Shown: positions 1-6,169 of the stretch, in pieces
How the letters are laid out: the number at the start of each line of letters is the position of its first letter
Numbering within the stretch: position 1 is the first letter of the stretch
Assembly: GCA_027083485.1 (NCBI GenBank)
Contig: JALWOO010000077.1
Location: forward strand, 1-8,649
DNA: 8,649 nucleotides
Direction of reading: 5' to 3'
Source: Amylibacter sp.
GTDB lineage: Bacteria; Pseudomonadota; Alphaproteobacteria; Rhodobacterales; Rhodobacteraceae
The notes under the pieces: model-generated
Seen by the model: the letters and a program-made list of their open reading frames with translations, nothing else
What the model was told of the DNA's origin: nothing
Databases searched by the model: none
Position numbers and translations under genes: made by a program

Positions 1-1
1 C

Positions 2-1786
2 TATACGGTTGACCCTTCCGGCGTCACCAACGACACCATGCGCCTGCCGCAAGTGACCCGTCGCCTGAGCAAGGCCGAAGTGCTGCATGCGCGCGGCACC
101 GCCGATGCCATGGCGCTGCGGTTGCGGTTCCACAACGAGGCCACCCATGCCCGTTACGCCCCGCAGGGCGACACGGCGCGCGGATTGTATGAATCCCTTG
201 AAACCGCCCGCTGCGAGGCCATCGGTGCCCGCGCCATGCCCGGCACCAGCGGCAATATCAATTCGGTGCTGGAACAGGCGGCGATCAAATCCGGCTACGA
301 TCAGGCAAATGCGCTGGAACAGGTGCCGATGCAAGAGGCGCTTGGCTATTACATCCGCCAGCTGGCAACGGGGCGCGACCTGCCCCCCGCCATGGAAAAC
401 GCCGTGAATATCTGGCGCGATACCCTTGATGCGCGCATCGGGGATAATCTGGCACAGCTGAACGACACCCTTGCGGATCAGGCCGAATTCTCGCGCTTTG
501 CGCGCCAGTTGATTGCCGATCTGGGCTATAGCGACGAGCTGGGCGATGATCCGGACCTTGACGACGAGGAACAGGAAGAAGCCGAAGAAGAACAGGAAGA
601 TCAGGAAAACCCCGATCAGGAAGACGGCGACGAGGACTCCGGCGAGGACGACGAAGAACAGGCGCAGGACGACCAGCAAACCAGCATGGAACAGCAGATG
701 GCGGAAATGTCCTCTGCCGATATGGATGATCTGGACGAAGGCGAGGAAATGGAGACACCGGACGGGGAACCGCCACTGGACCCGCCACCGGCCCCCCATT
801 CGGAGGCCGACCCCGATTACACGGCCTTTACCACCAAATTCGACGAGGAAATCAAAGCCGAGGAACTGGCCGAACCGGCGGAACTGGAACGGCTGCGCGC
901 CTATCTGGATCAACAGCTGGAACCGCTCAAGGGCGCGGTGTCGCGGCTGGCAAACAAATTGCAACGCCGCTTGCAGGCACAACAAAACCGCTCCTGGTCG
1001 TTCGATCAGGAAGAGGGCATTCTTGACGCGGGCCGGTTGGCGCGGGTTGTGGCCAACCCGACCACACCGCTGTCGTTCAAGGTAGAACAGGATACCGAAT
1101 TCAAGGACACAATCGTCACCTTGCTGATCGACAATTCCGGCTCCATGCGCGGGCGACCGATTTCCATTGCCGCCATTTGCGCCGATGTGCTGGCGCGCAC
1201 GCTGGAACGCTGTCAGGTGAAATGCGAAATCCTCGGCTTTACCACGCGGGCATGGAAAGGCGGGCAGAGCCGCGAACAATGGCTGCAAGAAGGCCGCCCC
1301 GCCAATCCGGGCCGTCTGAACGATCTGCGCCACATTATTTACAAGGGCGCGGATGCCCCGTGGCGCCGCACACGGCCCAATCTGGGGCTGATGATGAAAG
1401 AGGGGCTGCTCAAGGAAAACATCGACGGCGAGGCGCTGGAATGGGCGCATAACCGCATGTGCCGCAGGCAGGAGCAGCGCCGGATTCTGATGGTGATTTC
1501 CGACGGTGCGCCGGTGGATGATTCCACCCTGTCGGTGAATTCCGCAAGCTATCTGGAAAAACATCTGCGCGATGTGATCGCCATGGTGGAAAAACGCAAA
1601 CAGGTGGAATTGATCGCCATTGGCATCGGCCATGACGTGACCCGCTATTATGACCGCGCGGTGACCATCACCGATGCGGAACAACTGGCCGGTGTGATTA
1701 CCGAACAGCTTGCCGCGCTGTTTGACAATGACCCGCGCGCCGCCCACAAAATGCTGATGCGCAACCAGTTTAAAAAGGTCGGTTAA
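2..1786 (+). CDS. cobT: Aerobic cobaltochelatase subunit CobT (5' end outside window)
   Basis: CobT works with the AAA+ subunit CobS as the ATP-driven partner of CobN, inserting cobalt into hydrogenobyrinic acid a,c-diamide in the aerobic cobalamin pathway in the cytoplasm. The reading frame is open to the window edge: codons before the first ATG at 38 read [12 protein letters not shown], which is typical inner CobT sequence, so the ATG at 38 is internal and about 30 residues are missing. There are 594 visible residues. In order they show an N-terminal alpha-helical region, a very acidic Glu/Asp/Gln linker (about visible residues 182-226, bases 545-680), and a C-terminal von Willebrand A domain with the MIDAS signature DNSGS (D377, S379, S381). 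CobS is normally encoded just upstream in relatives. The TAA stop overlaps the next start codon. Family assignment is firm. Confidence 0.95.
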   Translation, partial: YTVDPSGVTNDTMRLPQVTRRLSKAEVLHARGTADAMALRLRFHNEATHARYAPQGDTARGLYESLETARCEAIGARAMPGTSGNINSVLEQAAIKSGYDQANALEQVPMQEALGYYIRQLATGRDLPPAMENAVNIWRDTLDARIGDNLAQLNDTLADQAEFSRFARQLIADLGYSDELGDDPDLDDEEQEEAEEEQEDQENPDQEDGDEDSGEDDEEQAQDDQQTSMEQQMAEMSSADMDDLDEGEEMETPDGEPPLDPPPAPHSEADPDYTAFTTKFDEEIKAEELAEPAELERLRAYLDQQLEPLKGAVSRLANKLQRRLQAQQNRSWSFDQEEGILDAGRLARVVANPTTPLSFKVEQDTEFKDTIVTLLIDNSGSMRGRPISIAAICADVLARTLERCQVKCEILGFTTRAWKGGQSREQWLQEGRPANPGRLNDLRHIIYKGADAPWRRTRPNLGLMMKEGLLKENIDGEALEWAHNRMCRRQEQRRILMVISDGAPVDDSTLSVNSASYLEKHLRDVIAMVEKRKQVELIAIGIGHDVTRYYDRAVTITDAEQLAGVITEQLAALFDNDPRAAHKMLMRNQFKKVG

Positions 1787-3588
1787 TGTTCCAGAGCTTT
1801 GACACCCCCTCCAGCCCTGAAACCGGCGGCCCGCGTCTGGCGGCCCTGCGCAAGGTTTTGACACGCGAGGGGCTGGCCGGTTTCATCGTGCCGCGCGCCG
1901 ATGCCCATCAGGGCGAATATGTGGCCGCCAGCGATATGCGGCTGGCGTGGTTGACGGGCTTTACCGGTTCCGCCGGTTTTTGCATTGCCTTGCAGGACAA
2001 GGCCGGCGTGTTCATCGACGGGCGCTATACCTTGCAAGTGCGCGATCAGGTGGATCTGGCGCATTTCACACCGGTGCCATGGCCTGATACACAACCCGCT
2101 GACTGGCTACTGGAAAACCTGACCGGTGGCGGCGTGATCGGGTTTGATCCGTGGCTGCATACGGCCGGTGAAATCGCCAAGATCGAAAAGCGGCTGGCGG
2201 GGAGCAACATCACCCTGCGCCGGTGCGCCAACCTTGTAGATAAAATCTGGCAGGACCGCCCTGCCCCGCCGCGCGAATTGATGGTGCCCTATCCGGCGGA
2301 TCTGGCGGGCAAGACCCACGCGCAAAAACGCGCAAAAATCGCCGAAAGCCTGCGCAATCAGGGCCGTCGCGCCGCCGTGATCACCCTGCCCGATTCCATT
2401 GCATGGCTGTTGAACACCCGCGGCACCGACCTTGGCCAGACACCGGTGGCGCTGGCTTTTGCCATTCTGGGCGATGACGGCCATGTCAGCCTGTTCATGG
2501 ATCCGGCCAAGGCCGACGACACCCTGCGCGACCACCTTGGCAATGCGGTCAGTATTTTGTCGCCAGAGGCCTTTGCCCCCGCGCTAGAAGCCCTGCGCGG
2601 GCCGGTTCTGGTGGATGCCAACAGTGCGCCGCTCTGGGTCAGCGACCGGTTGAAATCCGCCGGTATCCCCATTGAAAACGCCCGCGATCCGGTGGTGCTG
2701 CACAAGGCCGTCAAGAACCCCGTGGAAATCGACAGCACCCGCCGCGCCCATCTGCGCGACGGGGCGGCGATGGCGGAATTCCTGTGCTGGATCGACAGCC
2801 TTGGCGATGATCCGCAGGTCAGCGAAATCGAGGTGGCGCAGAAACTGGAATCCATCCGCGCCGCCAGTGGCGAGCTGCGCAATATTTCCTTTGACACCAT
2901 TTGCGGCTCCGGTCCCAACGGCGCGATTGTGCATTATCGGGTCAATACCGACAGCAACCGCCAGATCGTCAGCGGCGATGTGCTGCTGGTGGACAGCGGT
3001 GCGCAATACCTTGACGGCACCACCGACATCACCCGCACCATGGCCATCGACACCCCGCCGCAAGAGGCCATCCACGCCTTTACCCTTGTGCTGAAAGGCA
3101 TGATTGCCATTTCCCGCCAACGTTTTCCCAATGGATTGTCGGGGCGTGATCTGGACCCGCTGGCGCGCATGGCGCTCTGGTCCGAAGGCATGGATTACGA
3201 CCATGGCACTGGCCACGGGGTTGGCGTGTTTTTGAGCGTCCACGAAGGCCCGCAACGCATTTCCCGCATCTCCGGGGAAAAGCTGCAAGCCGGTATGATC
3301 CTATCCAACGAGCCGGGCTATTACCGCGAAGGTGCCTTTGGCATCCGCATTGAAAACCTGATCGTGGTACAACAGGCCGCAGCGCTTGGCGACAAGCGCG
3401 ATATGCTGGAATTTGAAACCCTGACATGGGCACCGATTGACCGGCGGATGATTGATGTTAACCTGTTAACCACTGTCGAGCGCGACTGGCTGAATGGCTA
3501 TCACGCGGAAACGCTGGCCAAGATCGCGCCGCTGTGTTCGCCAAAGGTGGCGGCTTGGCTGAAACAGGCCTGCGCACCGCTCGTCTGA
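1786..3588 (+). CDS. Xaa-Pro aminopeptidase, long three-domain M24B type
   Basis: This enzyme removes the N-terminal residue from peptides with proline in position two, probably in the cytoplasm since no signal peptide is visible. At 600 residues it matches the long, three-domain aminopeptidase P form (eukaryotic XPNPEP1-like), not the shorter E. coli PepP of about 440. Two creatinase-like N-terminal domains occupy roughly 1-310, and the linker carries the family motif VDKIWQDRP (151-159). The catalytic pita-bread domain holds all five expected metal ligands: D403 (VDSG), D414 (TTDITR), H477 (GTGHGVG), E509 (SNEPG) and E523 (RIEN). It also has the accessory histidines H383 (IVHYR) and H486 (VHEGP). 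The start ATG shares its A with the cobT stop (TAATG), and AAGG lies about 8 nt upstream inside cobT, so translational coupling is likely. The link with cobT is probably only transcriptional. No key residue is missing. Confidence 0.93.
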   Translation: MFQSFDTPSSPETGGPRLAALRKVLTREGLAGFIVPRADAHQGEYVAASDMRLAWLTGFTGSAGFCIALQDKAGVFIDGRYTLQVRDQVDLAHFTPVPWPDTQPADWLLENLTGGGVIGFDPWLHTAGEIAKIEKRLAGSNITLRRCANLVDKIWQDRPAPPRELMVPYPADLAGKTHAQKRAKIAESLRNQGRRAAVITLPDSIAWLLNTRGTDLGQTPVALAFAILGDDGHVSLFMDPAKADDTLRDHLGNAVSILSPEAFAPALEALRGPVLVDANSAPLWVSDRLKSAGIPIENARDPVVLHKAVKNPVEIDSTRRAHLRDGAAMAEFLCWIDSLGDDPQVSEIEVAQKLESIRAASGELRNISFDTICGSGPNGAIVHYRVNTDSNRQIVSGDVLLVDSGAQYLDGTTDITRTMAIDTPPQEAIHAFTLVLKGMIAISRQRFPNGLSGRDLDPLARMALWSEGMDYDHGTGHGVGVFLSVHEGPQRISRISGEKLQAGMILSNEPGYYREGAFGIRIENLIVVQQAAALGDKRDMLEFETLTWAPIDRRMIDVNLLTTVERDWLNGYHAETLAKIAPLCSPKVAAWLKQACAPLV

Positions 3589-3594
3589 ATATCC

Positions 3595-4599
3595 TCACGG
3601 CGATGACGGCACGGCATGCGCATCCTTCAATGATATCTGGGTTGCGTGGCTTTTCTTGCAGGTCAGATGGCAGTTCGGGTGAAAACAGCTGGTCGCATTC
3701 TCTGCGAGATGGGCCAGCGGGTCCTTGTCATGGGATGCCTTTACAATCTCCGCCACGGTTTCCTGCGGGACAGCATGGGCAAAATCAAGCCCGATGTAAA
3801 AATCATTCTCCCAGTTCGATTTGACCGGCAATCTGAACCCCGCCAGATAGAGCATAAGCGGTTTATCAGGCAGGGAAATATCCGGTGCCTGCAACACCAC
3901 CCCGAGCCTGCCGACACTCAACACATTGGTGACTGTGCAGTTGTCGCCAAAGGTTAACAAAGCCTTTGTATGACAATCCAGCCGCTGTTGGGCCTTCTCC
4001 CGATAACGCGCATAGCGAGAATACAGCAAAAGCCCGATCATGGCGATGGCCCCTGACAGCAACACCCAAAAGCGCGTCCCCATGCCAAAAACAGCTTCCG
4101 CTTCCGTTTCGGATTCAGGTTGTTGCGCCGTTCGGGCATTCGATTTTCCAACCGCAGGCCCGAATCCGGGAACGGTCTGGTCTTCTCCGGTAACATCCGG
4201 CGCAAATTTCGCGCATTCAAAACGTAAACTCAGCCCCATAACCAGATTTCTGATCGACGGCGTATTCCATACCTCTCCGGCTTTGACGTTTTCAGGTGCG
4301 CCGGAATTATTCTCCATGAGCTTTTGCTCGACATATTTTGTATATGTCAGCAACCGCTCCTTTTCTGTGGCAAGAAACAGTCCCGTCAACACAGGCGCAT
4401 GAAAAGCCTGCTTGATCTGGCGTATCCGCTCCATCAAAACCCATGACTTCATTTTTCCCGACCGGACATCGGCATGATCAGCCTGGAGGCGTTCTATCTG
4501 CGACAGCACACTACAGGCATTACGTGAATCCGCCGTTGCATCAGGTGCATAGAGCATGCAAAATAAAATTATACAGGAAATAAAATATCGCGCACTCAT
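3595..4599 (-). CDS. Membrane protein with signal peptide and degenerate PilZ-like cytoplasmic domain
   Basis: I do not recognise a named gene. The 334-residue product begins with a clear signal peptide (MSARYFISCIILFCMLYA..., likely cleaved near residue 23). A predicted periplasmic region of about 150 residues follows, with two cysteines (C29, C129). A transmembrane helix spans about 177-195 (WVLLSGAIAMIGLLLY) and is followed by basic residues (RYARYR). The cytoplasmic part, about 207-290, has the strand pattern of a PilZ domain: RLDCHTKALLTFGDN, then VLSVGRLGVVL, then YIGLDFA. The c-di-GMP signature RxxxR...[DN]xSxxG is not intact, so nucleotide binding is doubtful. The tail contains C305, H307, C310, H311, C314 and H318. 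I chose the ATG at 4599 over an in-frame ATG at 4698 because only it places the signal peptide at the N-terminus. The Shine-Dalgarno is weak (AAGAGAG or GGGG). The gene faces the aminopeptidase tail to tail. PilZ-like fold is an inference; a real gene is likely. Confidence 0.72.
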   Translation of the reverse strand: MSARYFISCIILFCMLYAPDATADSRNACSVLSQIERLQADHADVRSGKMKSWVLMERIRQIKQAFHAPVLTGLFLATEKERLLTYTKYVEQKLMENNSGAPENVKAGEVWNTPSIRNLVMGLSLRFECAKFAPDVTGEDQTVPGFGPAVGKSNARTAQQPESETEAEAVFGMGTRFWVLLSGAIAMIGLLLYSRYARYREKAQQRLDCHTKALLTFGDNCTVTNVLSVGRLGVVLQAPDISLPDKPLMLYLAGFRLPVKSNWENDFYIGLDFAHAVPQETVAEIVKASHDKDPLAHLAENATSCFHPNCHLTCKKSHATQISLKDAHAVPSSP

Positions 4600-4647
4600 T
4601 GCTGCCCCACTCTCTTTGCACACCCTTTGCCAGAGCCCATACCCCGA

Positions 4648-4661
4648 AGACAGCCCTGTCT
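4648..4661. repeat. Short perfect inverted repeat in leader of PilZ-like gene
   Basis: AGACAG, two bases, then CTGTCT: six-base arms, perfectly complementary. It lies about 50 bp upstream of the chosen start codon at 4599, so it could be a small leader hairpin or an operator half-site pair. A 2-nt loop is too tight for a stable RNA hairpin unless the inner pair opens. Function unknown. Confidence 0.35.
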
Positions 4662-4780
4662 CCTGAATGACACGCCACATTGATAGCAGCAAAAGCATCG
4701 AAATTCAGGTATGGCCTGCTCAGCCTGTCCAAAACATGTTACGACTGTTTTTAGTTTCCGCCGTTTACGTCTCAAGACCC

Positions 4781-4831
4781 GTAATTACATACAACTATAA
4801 GTAAATTATGATTAATTACAAACATTTTGTA
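4781..4831. repeat. Two AT-rich inverted repeats, adjacent and overlapping
   Basis: GTAATTA at 4781-4787 is matched by its reverse complement TAATTAC at 4813-4819 across 25 bases. Overlapping it, TACAAA (4817-4822) and TTTGTA (4826-4831) form a perfect 6-bp palindrome around CAT. The candidate promoter on the minus strand lies within this span. The block could hold operator sites, or could be a weak AT-rich terminator after the transporter gene. AT-rich DNA yields short palindromes by chance, so confidence is modest. Confidence 0.4.
4794..4821 (-). promoter_or_regulatory. Candidate sigma70-type promoter for PilZ-like gene
   Basis: On the minus strand, TTGTAA (4821-4816) is followed after 16 bp by TATAGT (4799-4794), matching 4/6 and 5/6 of the -35 and -10 consensus. 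Transcription would start near 4787, giving a leader of roughly 190 nt before the ATG at 4599. AT-rich DNA produces such matches by chance, and alphaproteobacterial promoters are loose, so this is tentative. Confidence 0.35.
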
Positions 4832-4911
4832 CAGCGCGGGATATTCATACTCCGCCGCATTGTGGCGAACCGATCCCCCACGACGACAGGCCAAACCCGA
4901 AAGGCATCGCC

Positions 4912-6063
4912 TCAATTCATGAAATTCGGCAGGAAGAAATAGAATCCGTAACCGACAACGACCGCCGGAATGGATGTGTAAATCGTGGCGATCAACGCTG
5001 CGCGCGGGTTTAGGGCAATTGCCGGAAACAGCGCATCGCCGTCGTTGGAAATCGCATTCGCCACCAGTGCGGAAAACGGCACCAACCCGTTGATATAGAG
5101 TGTCGCCACCAGTATTTGCGGCCCGCAGCCGGGTATAAACCCGATCAGCGTGCCAATCAGCGGCATCAGCACCGCCACCGTGGCAAACATGGCCCCGATG
5201 TCCAGACCGGAAAATGCCTCTACATAGCCATAGGCCAGATAGGCCCCGAGCACCCAAACCGTGATAAAGGAGGTTTCCTCCACCACGCGCACCAAAGGCG
5301 GATCCTCTGGATTGCTGACCGCGCCCATGGGGGAAACCAGCCAGACCAGCAGCAAAACCGCCATCCCCGCCAGCGTCCACACCAGCGCCCAGAATGACGC
5401 CTGCGCCCCAAGCTGCACCTGAAATGCATCCAGAAGCCCCAGCCCGAACCCGGGCACAGCCAGCGCCAGAAACAGCCAGTCGCGCCGGCGGATCGGCCCG
5501 ATCCGTGTACGTGGATCACAGCTCACCGTGGTCCGCCCGGCGATATGTTTCTTGTGGAACCGGTCAACCACCAGCCCGGTAACGATCCCCGCCACCAGTG
5601 ACACCGGCAGCAATACCGCCGCCGCCATAGGTTTGGTGGCAATCAACAAAAATGCCGCATCGCCCATGGTGCCGGTCAGCGCCGCCACCAGCGCGCCAAG
5701 GCTGACATTCCCCGAAGAATACGCCGCAGTCACAACAATTGCGCCGGCACAGCCCGGCGACATGCCCAACAGGGCCGCAATCGGAATTTGCAAACGGGTG
5801 CGCTGGCGCAGGAAATCCCCGAGATCAAACCGGAACAACCGCTCGGAGCCATAAACCAGCAACAACGTTGCCCCTACAAACACCGACACCCCCACATAGG
5901 CATCATGCATCAGCCCGCGGGTGATCTGCCCAACCAGTCCGGGCCAAATCGCCAGAACTGCCAACAGAAAAACCAGCCCCAAACGCAGAAAATGCCGGCG
6001 CATCCAGATTTGCGCCAAATAAATCAGCGTAACAAAATGCGGAACAGAGTTTGCGATGTTCAT
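4912..6063 (-). CDS. mntX: Putative manganese transporter, MntX / ArsP_2 10-TM family
   Basis: This 383-residue protein is highly hydrophobic, with about ten predicted membrane segments in two halves joined by a basic loop near 166-195. The halves contain clear repeats: residues 98-163 (LLGMSPGCAG...GDAAF) align without gaps to 306-371 (LIGFIPGCGPQ...GDALF), with PGC and GDA.F conserved in both. This pattern fits the family called putative manganese transporter (also labelled ArsP_2, 10-TM heavy-metal exporter). Members in marine roseobacters were described as MntX, a manganese uptake protein. The conserved Cys, Asp and Asn residues (C105, D135, C313, N340, D341, D343) are candidate metal or structural positions. 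The ATG at 6063 follows only a weak GGA-type ribosome site. A Fur/Mur-like box upstream supports metal control. The direction of transport (uptake or export) cannot be read from sequence alone. Confidence 0.75.
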   Translation of the reverse strand: MNIANSVPHFVTLIYLAQIWMRRHFLRLGLVFLLAVLAIWPGLVGQITRGLMHDAYVGVSVFVGATLLLVYGSERLFRFDLGDFLRQRTRLQIPIAALLGMSPGCAGAIVVTAAYSSGNVSLGALVAALTGTMGDAAFLLIATKPMAAAVLLPVSLVAGIVTGLVVDRFHKKHIAGRTTVSCDPRTRIGPIRRRDWLFLALAVPGFGLGLLDAFQVQLGAQASFWALVWTLAGMAVLLLVWLVSPMGAVSNPEDPPLVRVVEETSFITVWVLGAYLAYGYVEAFSGLDIGAMFATVAVLMPLIGTLIGFIPGCGPQILVATLYINGLVPFSALVANAISNDGDALFPAIALNPRAALIATIYTSIPAVVVGYGFYFFLPNFMN

Positions 6064-6110
6064 GGCGCGGGTCCAATGAATTTTGATTGTTGAGTCTATT
6101 ACTATGGTTA

Positions 6111-6127
6111 TTGCAACTCATTATCAA
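6111..6127 (-). promoter_or_regulatory. Candidate Fur/Mur-type operator upstream of mntX
   Basis: TTGCAACTCATTATCAA (plus strand) is an imperfect palindrome matching its own reverse complement at 10 of 17 positions, including TTG/CAA at the outer ends. The part TCATTATC (6118-6125) equals the right half of the classical Fur box. It lies about 48-64 bp upstream of the mntX start. On the minus strand, TTGTAC (6133-6128) and TAACCA (6110-6105) flank it as possible but poor -35/-10 elements 17 bp apart. Mur, the manganese-responsive Fur homologue of alphaproteobacteria, controls Mn transport genes including mntX in relatives, so Mur is the natural candidate ligand. The assignment is inferred from resemblance and position. 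Confidence 0.5.
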
Positions 6128-6136
6128 GTACAAACT

Positions 6137-6151
6137 CGAGTATTTTACTCG
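6137..6151. repeat. Perfect inverted repeat between kinase gene and mntX
   Basis: CGAGTA, TTT, TACTCG: six-base perfect arms around a three-base loop, 18 bp past the kinase stop codon and 9 bp from the Fur/Mur-like box. On the minus strand it is followed by AGTTTGTAC, which is too poor in T for a standard intrinsic terminator. It may be a weak terminator for the kinase transcript or a second regulator site in the mntX control region. Confidence 0.4.
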
Positions 6152-6169
6152 GAGACCTGCAATCCGGTT

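Larger units (their letters stand above)
4600..4911. other. 312-bp non-coding region with AT-rich palindromic block
   Basis: No convincing gene lies between the stop of the transporter and the chosen start of the PilZ-like gene, both on the minus strand. By eye, 4781-4850 is strikingly AT-rich compared with the GC-rich surroundings and carries two inverted repeats and a promoter-like pair. The part from 4600 to 4780 would be a long untranslated leader if that promoter is used; it holds a short palindrome at 4648-4661. I see no GC-rich hairpin followed by a T-run that would clearly end transporter transcription. Confidence 0.6.

Noticed and set aside
545..680. Glu/Asp-rich repetitive stretch in cobT as a tandem repeat or insertion
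   Set aside because: A strongly acidic linker before the VWA domain is a normal feature of CobT, and no exact repeat unit is present.
285..1085. Long open frames overlapping cobT on both strands
   Set aside because: They are Arg/Pro-rich frames typical of GC-rich coding DNA read out of frame, and the acidic linker of CobT explains the lysine-rich plus-strand shadow.
2107..3433. Long minus-strand open frames antisense to the aminopeptidase
   Set aside because: The plus-strand frame has all catalytic motifs of family M24B; the antisense frames show no domain features and are shadows.
4600..4698. In-frame 33-residue N-terminal extension of the PilZ-like protein (ATG at 4698)
   Set aside because: It would bury a textbook signal peptide 33 residues inside the protein; the ATG at 4599 places it at the N-terminus.
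4772..5380. Minus-strand 202-codon open frame overlapping the transporter and the non-coding region
   Set aside because: Most of it is an out-of-frame shadow of the transporter with Gly/Arg-rich, GC-driven composition; the part beyond 4912 is low-complexity AT-rich translation.
6131..6151. Hairpin after the kinase gene as a normal intrinsic terminator
   Set aside because: The stem is only six pairs and the following minus-strand bases (AGTTTGTAC) lack a T-run; kept only as an inverted repeat.
6064..6169. A manganese riboswitch (yybP-ykoY type) in front of mntX
   Set aside because: The 106-bp interval, partly taken up by the operator-like box, shows no sign I can recognise of the large conserved fold; protein-based control is the simpler reading.
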